Below are positions 17,656 through 25,311 of a stretch of 38,838 nucleotides of DNA, in pieces. The stretch is from Burkholderiaceae bacterium (GTDB lineage Bacteria > Pseudomonadota > Gammaproteobacteria > Burkholderiales > Burkholderiaceae): contig JASLEM010000507.1 of assembly GCA_030151165.1 (NCBI GenBank), positions 1-38,838 of the forward strand, given 5' to 3'. Every line of letters begins with the position of its first letter. The stretch's first letter is position 1. The notes beneath the pieces were generated by a model. The model searched no databases and was not told where the DNA came from. It saw nothing but the letters and a program-made list of their open reading frames with translations. The position numbers and the translations under genes were made by a program.

Positions 17656-18459
17656 ATGAGCACAGACAAGGAATGGGTCCGCTGGGGCCAGCGCGACCCT
17701 TATTTCGCGGTCATTACCAACGAGAAGTTCAGGCTTTCGAACATCGACGACGACGCGCGGCGCGAGTTCTTCGAATCGGGGCGGCAGCACGCGATCTATG
17801 TGCTCAACTTCGCGCGGCAATTGCGAGGGATCGAATTCAAGCCTGACAGGGCGCTCGATTTCGGTTGTGGTGTCGGGCGCATCACACTCGGGCTGGCGCC
17901 GTGGGTGAAATCGGTCGTCGGTGTGGACATTTCGCCGGACATGCTTCTCGAGGGGCAGCGCAATGCCGAGCGCTTCGGCATCGGCAATGTCGAATGGGTG
18001 CTTTCAGACGATGGACTGTCCAGGCTGTCGGGACAGTTCGAATTTGTCAACTCGGCGATCACTTTCCAACATGTTGAACCGGAGCGTGGCCGTCGCATCT
18101 TTGGCCGCCTGCTGGAATTGCTGGCTCCCGGCGGCGTGGGCGTGATACAGATCACGTACGCCAAGGCCTACTACCCCGACACCTTCGGCCAGCCGCCGCT
18201 TCGAGTCACTCCTCCGACGCCACCGCAGATGCAGGCACGCGTCGATTCCGAGCGGATGCAGGAGCGATCGCCAACCGTGCTCGCCGCGGATTCGGCGCCT
18301 GAGCCGCAAGGTGATCCGGAGATGCAGATGAACGTCTACAGCTTGAGCGATCTTGCGTTTATGCTGCAGACGGCCGGCGTCAAGGCGTTCAACGCAGAGT
18401 TCACGGATCACGGTGGCGAGCTGGGCGTCTTTATCTGCTTCATGAAGCCGCAAGCTTGA
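17656..18459 (+). CDS. Class I SAM-dependent methyltransferase
   Basis: 267 residues from the ATG; an in-frame GTG 10 codons earlier (17626) is possible. SAM-binding motif I is LDFGCGVGR (67-75), motif II VVGVDISPDML, and the post-core ELLAPGGVGVIQITY resembles UbiE/type-11 methyltransferases. The C-terminal third (about 175-267) is unusual in being Pro/Gln-rich in part and ends LGVFICFMKPQA. The gene is on the same strand as the export lipoprotein, 96 bases downstream, so probably co-transcribed. A role in methylating the exported glycan is inferred from context only; substrate unknown. Confidence 0.82.
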   Translation: MSTDKEWVRWGQRDPYFAVITNEKFRLSNIDDDARREFFESGRQHAIYVLNFARQLRGIEFKPDRALDFGCGVGRITLGLAPWVKSVVGVDISPDMLLEGQRNAERFGIGNVEWVLSDDGLSRLSGQFEFVNSAITFQHVEPERGRRIFGRLLELLAPGGVGVIQITYAKAYYPDTFGQPPLRVTPPTPPQMQARVDSERMQERSPTVLAADSAPEPQGDPEMQMNVYSLSDLAFMLQTAGVKAFNAEFTDHGGELGVFICFMKPQA

Positions 18460-18474
18460 CCAGTTGACGTCACA

Positions 18475-18495
18475 TGTCTTGAGTGAGACAAGACA
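18475..18495 (+). terminator. Inverted repeat TGTCTTG/CAAGACA between methyltransferase and beta-helix genes
   Basis: Perfect 7-bp arms (18475-18481 and 18489-18495) around a 7-base loop, 15 bases after the methyltransferase stop and 47 bases before the next start. There is no T-run and GC content is modest, so it is more likely a weak attenuator or protein-binding site than a full terminator. Confidence 0.35.
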
Positions 18496-18541
18496 GCCTT
18501 GAAGGTGGCTCGCGAGGCCGCCACACATATCGGGGTTGTCC

Positions 18542-21283
18542 ATGCGAGCTGGCGTATTGTTTGGAGTGGCACTTGGCACTGCGGTCGGTCTGACACCGGT
18601 GCACGGCGCGGATCTGCCGTCCGCGGCGACGTTGTATGTCGCCCTGAACGGGAGCGATCAGTGGTCGGGGAAGAGCCCGGTGCCGGCGGGAGCCGACGGG
18701 CCGCTGCGGACGATCGCCGCGGCACAGCAGCGTGCTCGGTCCTTGTCTTCGGCCTTGCATGACGGGCAGGGCGGAATCCGGGTCGTCATCGAGCCAGGGC
18801 GATATGAACTCCCGGCGCCGCTCGTGTTCGGTCCTGAAGATTCAGGTCGTCCGAATGCGCCGACCGTCTATACGGCCGAGGAGGCGGGCACGGTAACGTT
18901 GAGCGGTGGGCAAGAGTTGCAACGCTTGCCGTCGAGTCCGTCACGCGGCGAAGTGGACTTCGCGGCGCCCACCAGCGACCCGGCGTTCTGGAAGAGCGCC
19001 CCGCAACTTTATGTTGACGGACGGCGAGCCGTACTGGCGCGCGAGCCGAATGAGGGGCAATTCTGGTTCGTCGGGCAACCCGTGGCGGTGGCGGGCGAGC
19101 CCCAAACCGCGCAGGGGCAGGACGGCAACGCCCTGGGGCGAGAGGCTTTCCGCGCGACGCCACAGGCGCTATCGTTCTTGGAGCATCTGAGTGCGTCCGA
19201 TCGTGATCGCGCGGTCATCGACATCATGCAGTCTTGGTCGTCCGAGCGCCATCGCCTCGCCGCGTCGGCGCCCGCCGACGCGATACGCGTCAGTCCTCCT
19301 GCCATTCATCCGTTCCTCAGCTTCGGACCCAGCCAGCGCTTCTTCGTCGAGAACGTGGAAGCGGCGCTGAACGCGCCTGGCGAATGGATCGGAACTTCCA
19401 AGGGGATTCGCTACCTCCTGCACGGCGAGGACGCTGGTCAAATGAAGGCATCGCTGTCGCGGCTCGAGCACGTCGTGACCATTCGCGGCGCCGGCGCCGC
19501 GGGCCCTTACGTTCGCTACCTGCAATTCACGAACCTGTCGTTCGACGACACGCTCGCGGCAACTCCTGCTGCCGGCTGGGTCGATACGCAGGCGGCGGTC
19601 GACATCGGCGCCGCGATCGAGATCGACTATGCGCGGGACATCGCCTTGCGCAACTGCGGCATCAGCAACACCGGCGGCTATGGCGTGTGGCTGCGCGACG
19701 GCGTGCGCGATAGCGTCGTCACGGGTTGCGCGATGAAGGACCTGGGGGCGGGCGGGGTGAAGGTCGGCACGACGTCCGTCGCGTCCGGTGAATCGCCTGC
19801 GCAGGCGACCGGAAACGACGTGGTCTCCGGCAACAGCATCGAGCAAACGGGGCGCATCTACCCGGGCGCAGTCGGCATCTGGGTCGGACGTACCTTCGAC
19901 AATGAAGTCAGCCACAACACCATCGCTGACACGACCTATACCGGGATCTCCGTCGGTTGGAAGTGGGGATATGGGCCCTCGTTCGCCGGACGCAACAAGA
20001 TCGTGGCGAACGCGTTGCTCGACATCGGCGGCCGACACCTGGGAGACATGGGCGGCATCTACACGCTCGGTGACTTGGCGGGCAGCGTGATCTCGGATAA
20101 CCTGATTCGCGAAGTACATGGCTACCAACATCAAGGCTCGGGCGCCTGGGGAATCTACAACGACGAAGGCACGAGCGGAGTCACGATCGAGAACAATGTC
20201 GTCGACGGCACGGATGCCGGTGCCTACCACCTTCACTACGGTCACGACCTGGTTCTGCGCCACAACCTCTTTGCCGGCGGCCGCCGTGGCGAAATCCAGG
20301 TCACGCGAAGCGAGCCCGAGCGCACGCACCTGTCGATTGTCGACAACTTGATCATCGCGGAGACGGCGCAGCCCTTCGTACTCTTCGCGCATCCGCCCGA
20401 TGCGCAGTACCACGGCAACTTCGTCGGGCCTGCTCGCGGCGGGCTCAATGTCGACTTGCAACCGTGTGCGGGCGGCTGCGCCGCCACCACGGCGAACTTG
20501 ACGTGGACCTCGGCGCAGGCGCTCGCGCTCGAAGCCGGCGCCGCGCCCGAGCCGAACCGATGGATTCAGGTCGCTGCCGCGGCGGGCGTGCCGGCAGCCA
20601 GCGGCGCGTCCGGCGCCGGGCCGCATGCGGTGCGCGCTGCAGCCCCGATGCGTGCTGGGTTGGCTGCGGTGCCCTCGCTCGAGGCCGACCAGGCGCCACC
20701 CGTGAACCTTTCGCTGGACCTTTCCACCGTGGCAGAACATGGCCAGCCTCCCGGTTGGCAATATCAGCCGCCGCCGCCGAGCCACGCCATGGAAGTCATC
20801 AGCGACGCTTCCGCGCCGGGGCAGCGTTGCCTGGCCTTGAACGATTCGCCCGATTTTCCGCTGCGCTTCGAACCGTATGTCTTCGCTGTCCTGAATCACG
20901 AACGCGGCGAGACAACGGCCATGTTCGATCTGCGAATCGACGACAACTCCGAGCTCATCCACGAGTGGCGGGACGACGCCACGCCCTACCTCAGCGGCCC
21001 CGTCGTCCGATTCACCAAGGCAGGCGTGGAGGTTGCAGGGCGGGTGGTCGCGCCGCCTGTTCCCGCAGGCCAGTGGCGGCACGTCGTCGTCACGGCGAGC
21101 GAAGGCGGCCACGACTGGCAACTGCAGGTGACTGGGCCCGACGGAAAGGCGTACCGGTCGACCGGCTTGAGCTACCAAAGCCCTGGCTGGCACGCACTCA
21201 CTTGGATGGGCTTCATATCGAACGCCAACGTACGCTCCGTCAGCTGCCTCGCTCGTGTGAGCATCACGAGTTCGGTTCACTGA
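18542..21283 (+). CDS. Secreted right-handed beta-helix protein with C-terminal jelly-roll-like domain
   Basis: 913 residues; Sec signal peptide (MRAGVLFGVALGTAVGLTPVHGA, cleavage near 23), so secreted or periplasmic. The start of the mature part, LYVALNGSDQWSGKSPVP, then DGPLRTIAAAQQRAR, and LVFGPEDSGRPNAPTVYTA and GTVTLSGGQEL, resembles GH141-type and related carbohydrate-active beta-helix proteins. A long parallel beta-helix (about 320-640) follows, with Asn/Gly/Ile-rich rungs such as NCGISNTGGYGVWLRD and NVVDGTDAGAYHLHYGHDLVL. Residues about 720-905 look like a concanavalin/LamG-type sandwich. An Ala/Pro-rich linker (about 670-720) separates them. Context in a capsule locus suggests trimming or modifying the glycan; catalytic residues were not assigned. 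Confidence 0.82.
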   Translation: MRAGVLFGVALGTAVGLTPVHGADLPSAATLYVALNGSDQWSGKSPVPAGADGPLRTIAAAQQRARSLSSALHDGQGGIRVVIEPGRYELPAPLVFGPEDSGRPNAPTVYTAEEAGTVTLSGGQELQRLPSSPSRGEVDFAAPTSDPAFWKSAPQLYVDGRRAVLAREPNEGQFWFVGQPVAVAGEPQTAQGQDGNALGREAFRATPQALSFLEHLSASDRDRAVIDIMQSWSSERHRLAASAPADAIRVSPPAIHPFLSFGPSQRFFVENVEAALNAPGEWIGTSKGIRYLLHGEDAGQMKASLSRLEHVVTIRGAGAAGPYVRYLQFTNLSFDDTLAATPAAGWVDTQAAVDIGAAIEIDYARDIALRNCGISNTGGYGVWLRDGVRDSVVTGCAMKDLGAGGVKVGTTSVASGESPAQATGNDVVSGNSIEQTGRIYPGAVGIWVGRTFDNEVSHNTIADTTYTGISVGWKWGYGPSFAGRNKIVANALLDIGGRHLGDMGGIYTLGDLAGSVISDNLIREVHGYQHQGSGAWGIYNDEGTSGVTIENNVVDGTDAGAYHLHYGHDLVLRHNLFAGGRRGEIQVTRSEPERTHLSIVDNLIIAETAQPFVLFAHPPDAQYHGNFVGPARGGLNVDLQPCAGGCAATTANLTWTSAQALALEAGAAPEPNRWIQVAAAAGVPAASGASGAGPHAVRAAAPMRAGLAAVPSLEADQAPPVNLSLDLSTVAEHGQPPGWQYQPPPPSHAMEVISDASAPGQRCLALNDSPDFPLRFEPYVFAVLNHERGETTAMFDLRIDDNSELIHEWRDDATPYLSGPVVRFTKAGVEVAGRVVAPPVPAGQWRHVVVTASEGGHDWQLQVTGPDGKAYRSTGLSYQSPGWHALTWMGFISNANVRSVSCLARVSITSSVH

Positions 21284-21316
21284 CGTGTGCGGAGCAAGCC
21301 GCGCGGAGGTGTTTTC

Positions 21317-23209
21317 CTAGACGCCCCGCGGGCCTTCGCAGTACACCAGCGTGCGTATCTGGATGACGCCCGGTCGGTCGTAGTCGATGACTTCGACGTG
21401 CTCGAAGTTGACTCGCAGCGCCTTCACGAAGTTGTCGAGCGAATATCCCATCGGCAAGGGATTGGGGATCGGCTCCGCAGTGTCGGCGGTTCCCCCCAAG
21501 CCGAATGGCATGAACTCGGTGATGGCCGCGTGCGAGGTGTTCCTCGCCAGTGACTCGCTGATCTGCGCGAAGCTCAGCCCTTGCGACAGGTTGAGATGGT
21601 GCGTCAACGCGAGGGCCATGACCAACTCGGCCATGTGCGGCACGTCGGAGAAAGTGCCGTGCGCGACCACCAGGTTGATGTCGGGGCGCTCGCTCAGGAA
21701 CTGGTAGAGCTTGTTGATGGAAAAGTCGTCCAGGTCGACGGCGATCCCGGTCGCGCCTTCGCGCACGCATAGCAGGGAAAACAGCCCGTCGTTGGCGCCA
21801 AGATCGATGAAGGTGCGCGCGCCGGATCGCTTGACGAGATCCACGACGGCTCGAAACCGCGGATCGGCGTCATCGACAAGCGGGCCGCCTTGCAGCGCCC
21901 ACTCCAATTGCTCCGCTTTGCGGTAGCCGGACCAGAAGCCCTTGACATTGTTGAAATCGATGCTGTCGACCGCTTCGCGCAGGCGCCTCAAGGTGGCGCG
22001 GCGCTCCATCTTGTTGCGCGGACGCGCGAGCGATCCCAATTCGAGACCTTCGATGACGATCGCCTCGAATTGCTCGATGGTGATGCCGTCCGGCTGGTCG
22101 AACATCAGTTTCCGGATGTCCGGGATGGCCTGCGGCTTGCGCCCGATCATCAGCAGCGGATAGACATAGCAGCGCGTGAATTGGTCGAGGCCGAATTGCG
22201 GATCGCCCGCAGCGCCGCCCGGCTCTCCGATGGAACCCATGTCGATCCACATCGGGCGCGAATTCTTGAACAGCGCGAAATTGCCACTGTGGCCGTCGAT
22301 CAATCCGAAGTTGCCGTCGAGGTCCAGCAGGAAATCGTTGATATCGAGCCACACCCGCGCCGCCGCCTGAAGAGTGAGGAGTGGGTAGCTGCTCGACGCG
22401 AAGAAGGCGCCTTTCGCGGTCCTCGCGATCATCGAATACTTCTCGTGCTCGATCTCCCAGAAGTAATGGTCCGGGATGAGCCTGCGGCTGGCGAGGTATT
22501 GATACACGCCCAGCTCCATCAGGCTGCGGACCTGCGCCGTGGCGGCATGCTTGATCGCACGATAGTAGTCGTCGCCCTTCTTGAACACGTCTCCGACCGG
22601 ATCGAAGCCACCGCCTCTCCACTCGATCTTCGGGTCGAGCAGGTTCGGGCAACCCGTATCGCTGGGCGTGATTTCTAGCGATCTCACGTTCAGCCCGAGC
22701 AGGCGGGTATCGCTGGACAACTGGCTTTCGGCAGGAGAGATCGGATCGAGGATCTTGAACGTGACCCGGGACTGGCCCATCGGCAGGACGTCCGGCGGGA
22801 TAGCGGCTTCGTACCAGCCCATGTCGCCCACCATCCAGCTGGCGATGCGCGTGCCGTTGACGAGCACCTCGACGGTCTGGTGGGGAATCTTCCCGTTGCC
22901 GAGAAAGGGCGAGCATTCGACGCGCAGCAGGAAAGCGCCTGCGTCCGGACTCTGGACGTTGAGCTTGATTTCCGCCGTCCGGCCGATCGTCCAACAGTGA
23001 TTCTTTTCCGGACTGGACCATCCAGACGACAGATAGCCTTGAATCCCGGATCCAGGCTTGAACGAGAGCCGTGTGCCAATGCGATAAAACTTTGAGTTGT
23101 CCAAGACGATGACCCGTGAGATGGAAGCGTTGCTGACGTTGGGGCTGGCGATTCGAGAGGCGGTTGCGAGAGGAGCGTCGCCTGGCAATGTCAATTCACG
23201 GCGAGGCAC
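21317..23209 (-). CDS. Three-module protein: beta-sandwich, kinase-like fold, SAM methyltransferase
   Basis: 630 residues from a GTG that overlaps the end of the upstream dehydratase gene by 14 bases; a later start is possible because the first about 30 residues look non-conserved. Residues about 33-180 form a beta-sandwich of the kind seen in polysaccharide enzymes (VEVLVNGTRIASW, VTFKILDPISPAE, DTRLLGLNVRSLEI). Residues about 190-430 resemble NoeA-like proteins with a phosphotransferase-like core: IDGHSGNFALF (Asp305, His306, Asn310) and WIDMGSI (Asp333), in the order of a catalytic loop plus metal-binding Asp. Residues about 440-630 are a class I methyltransferase (FIDLGANDG 467-475, then GIAVDLDDFS). 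It is the last gene of the long minus-strand operon. Kinase activity is a hypothesis. Confidence 0.78.
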   Translation of the reverse strand: MPRRELTLPGDAPLATASRIASPNVSNASISRVIVLDNSKFYRIGTRLSFKPGSGIQGYLSSGWSSPEKNHCWTIGRTAEIKLNVQSPDAGAFLLRVECSPFLGNGKIPHQTVEVLVNGTRIASWMVGDMGWYEAAIPPDVLPMGQSRVTFKILDPISPAESQLSSDTRLLGLNVRSLEITPSDTGCPNLLDPKIEWRGGGFDPVGDVFKKGDDYYRAIKHAATAQVRSLMELGVYQYLASRRLIPDHYFWEIEHEKYSMIARTAKGAFFASSSYPLLTLQAAARVWLDINDFLLDLDGNFGLIDGHSGNFALFKNSRPMWIDMGSIGEPGGAAGDPQFGLDQFTRCYVYPLLMIGRKPQAIPDIRKLMFDQPDGITIEQFEAIVIEGLELGSLARPRNKMERRATLRRLREAVDSIDFNNVKGFWSGYRKAEQLEWALQGGPLVDDADPRFRAVVDLVKRSGARTFIDLGANDGLFSLLCVREGATGIAVDLDDFSINKLYQFLSERPDINLVVAHGTFSDVPHMAELVMALALTHHLNLSQGLSFAQISESLARNTSHAAITEFMPFGLGGTADTAEPIPNPLPMGYSLDNFVKALRVNFEHVEVIDYDRPGVIQIRTLVYCEGPRGV

Positions 23210-24140
23210 TCATTTTTTCCACGACTTGCTGCATTGCGTTTCTAGCGACCCATCCGATCGATGTCTCAGCCAGCTTCGGATTGCCGCCGCTGTAGGCGAT
23301 GTCGGTCGGCCGGAAGAACTCGTTGGAGATGTCCACGTGCGCTTTCCAGTCCAGGTCGTGGAGGGCGAACGCAGCCGAAACGAATTCTTCCAGACTGTGC
23401 GTTTGGCCCGTCGCGATGACGATGTCCCTCGGAGTGTCCTGCTGCAGCATTCGCCACATGGCATCGACGTATTCCGGCGCCCATCCCCAATCTCGCCGGA
23501 TATCGAGACGCCCGAGCACCAGCCGCTCATCGGAACCCTGCGCTATTCGCTCGGCTTGCCGGATGATCTTCTGCGTGACGAACCGCTTCGGCCGCAATGG
23601 CGATTCGTGGTTGAAGAGAATGCCGGTGCTGGCATGCAGCCCGTAGGATTCGCGATAGTTCGAGACCAGCCAATGCGCCGAGGCCTTGGCGACGGCATAC
23701 GGGCTGCGTGGCCGGAACGGCGTATTCTCGTCGGCGGGAATGCCGCCTGTGTCGCCGAAGCATTCGCTGGAACCGGCGTGATAGAGGCGGGTCATCCTCC
23801 GTCGAAGGCGCAGGGCTTCGAGCAGGTTGAGCGTGCCCGTGACGAAGCTCTCGAGCGTCTCGGCCGGTTGTTCGAAGGACAGGCCGACGGAGCTTTGCCC
23901 CGCGAGGAAGTAGACCTCGTCGGGGTCGCTCTTCTCCAGGGCGGTGAAGACGCTGCGGAAGTCGCTGGGCGCCATCGAGACGAGCTTCACCTTGCCGTCG
24001 ATACCCAGGGCGGCGAGATTGGACAAGGTGCTCGTCTGCACGTCGCGCGACGTTCCCCAGATCTCGTAACCCTTGTCCAGGAGCAGCCGTGAAAGGTAGG
24101 CCCCGTCCTGTCCATTGATCCCGCAAATCAGCGCGCGCAC
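23196..24140 (-). CDS. GDP-mannose 4,6-dehydratase-like NAD(P)-dependent sugar-nucleotide enzyme
   Basis: 314 residues, extended SDR fold. The start is a GTG with a strong AGGAGG eight bases upstream, which decides against longer in-frame starts. The cofactor site is GINGQDG (7-13); catalytic residues appear as Ser124/Ser125-Glu126 and Tyr148-x3-Lys152. The segments ILFNHESPLRP, RFVTQKI and LGRLDIRRDWGWAPEYVDAMW are characteristic of GMD, which makes GDP-4-keto-6-deoxy-mannose for rhamnose, fucose, perosamine and related sugars. It is somewhat shorter than typical GMD (about 340-370). No reductase (RMD), GMER or aminotransferase partner is visible in the window, so the final sugar is unknown. 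Its stop overlaps the next gene, and 13 bases separate it from the GT4 gene upstream. Confidence 0.86.
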   Translation of the reverse strand: MRALICGINGQDGAYLSRLLLDKGYEIWGTSRDVQTSTLSNLAALGIDGKVKLVSMAPSDFRSVFTALEKSDPDEVYFLAGQSSVGLSFEQPAETLESFVTGTLNLLEALRLRRRMTRLYHAGSSECFGDTGGIPADENTPFRPRSPYAVAKASAHWLVSNYRESYGLHASTGILFNHESPLRPKRFVTQKIIRQAERIAQGSDERLVLGRLDIRRDWGWAPEYVDAMWRMLQQDTPRDIVIATGQTHSLEEFVSAAFALHDLDWKAHVDISNEFFRPTDIAYSGGNPKLAETSIGWVARNAMQQVVEKMSASP

Positions 24141-24153
24141 GGTGTCGTCCTCC

Positions 24154-25311
24154 TCACTGCGCGAAGTCCACGTTGGCCTGCATGTCGCGCAGTCGCTTCC
24201 ATTCGACGAGGAACGCATCGTAATGGCCCGCCCGCGCCTCGGCGACCAGGCTTTCGATGTCCTTCGCGAGTTGCGCGGCCATGTTCTCCCACTGGAAGTG
24301 CCGCACATGGTCGAGGCCTTGCTGGCGCAGCCTGGCGCGGACCTGTTCGTCCTGGGCCGACACCAGCGCTGCCTGCATTTCCTCGGCCGACGTGCCTCCG
24401 ATCAGCAGGGCGGCGTTGCCCGCCGCTTCCGCGAGAGACCCGTGCCGGGTGGTGATGACGGGGCATCCCGAGGCCATCGCCTCGATGACCGGCATGCCGA
24501 ATCCCTCGTAGAGCGACGGATAGACCAACGCCTGGGCCCCGCCGTACGCCAGCGCCAGGTCGTCGTCCGACAGTTCGACGCGTTGGCATCGGACGCCGTT
24601 TGGAAGCCGCGCCAGGATTTCCGCCTCGACGGTTCTTTCCCCACCGACGCAGAAGACGTCGAAATCCGCATCGCGCATGCGAGACAGCGCTTCGAAGAAC
24701 AAGCCGCTGTTCTTGTAGCCGTTGTGCTGGACTCTCGAGCCCACGAAGAGGAAATAGGGTTTGTCGAGCCCGTGCGCTCTCCGGAACGCGTCGATCTCCG
24801 CCGGCTCGCGCTGACGAAAGACCGCAGCGTCCACGCCGCAATGCGCCATGCTGACCAGATGCTCCGGAATCTCGGGGTACATCGCGAGCAGGTCGGCACG
24901 CGTATTGTCCGAGATGCACAGATAACGCTGCGCGTAGCAAATGGACGCCACCTTTTCCATCCAGATCCGGTGCGACATGTCGAAATCGAACAATTCCGGA
25001 ATCATGTCGTAGACCATCAGCAGCATCGGCGTCGTGATCGGCGTCGTGTAGTACGTCGACGTGAACGCGTCGATATGGAGGCTGTCGCAGACGTCCTGGA
25101 TGAGTTGCGAGTCCGCAGGGCAATGCAGCACTTGGTATGCGGGAAACGGAATGAACTCGATGCCGGGAATGCGAGGGGCGTTCCCGCGGTCGAGGAAGAA
25201 TATCTGGAATCGTCCGTCGGCCTGGAGCAATTCGAGCACGGATCGCCAGACGCGGGCGATACCGGTATTGTTCAACTGGAAAAAGACGCCGTCCACCAAC
25301 AGCCTGATCAT
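24154..25311 (-). CDS. Glycosyltransferase family 4 (GT-B)
   Basis: 385 residues. The ATG overlaps the stop of the upstream gene (ATGA) and has GGAGGA six bases before it. GT-B organisation: N-terminal acceptor half beginning MIRLLVDGVFFQLNNTGIARVW, and C-terminal donor half with KPYFLFVGSRVQHNGYKN (start of the second Rossmann fold) and the family signature YPSLYEGFGMPVIEAMASGCPVI, whose Glu-x7-Glu contacts the nucleotide sugar. The GIARVW loop is the usual glycine-rich acceptor-side motif. It sits between the DUF4214-GT2 gene and the GMD-like gene, so it may use a GDP-linked sugar; that is inference. Cytoplasmic, probably membrane-associated during chain synthesis. Confidence 0.92.
   Translation of the reverse strand: MIRLLVDGVFFQLNNTGIARVWRSVLELLQADGRFQIFFLDRGNAPRIPGIEFIPFPAYQVLHCPADSQLIQDVCDSLHIDAFTSTYYTTPITTPMLLMVYDMIPELFDFDMSHRIWMEKVASICYAQRYLCISDNTRADLLAMYPEIPEHLVSMAHCGVDAAVFRQREPAEIDAFRRAHGLDKPYFLFVGSRVQHNGYKNSGLFFEALSRMRDADFDVFCVGGERTVEAEILARLPNGVRCQRVELSDDDLALAYGGAQALVYPSLYEGFGMPVIEAMASGCPVITTRHGSLAEAAGNAALLIGGTSAEEMQAALVSAQDEQVRARLRQQGLDHVRHFQWENMAAQLAKDIESLVAEARAGHYDAFLVEWKRLRDMQANVDFAQ

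Noticed and set aside
21284..21316. Intrinsic terminator between the convergent beta-helix and fusion genes
   Set aside because: The 33 bases contain a short T4 run but no stem of meaningful length.
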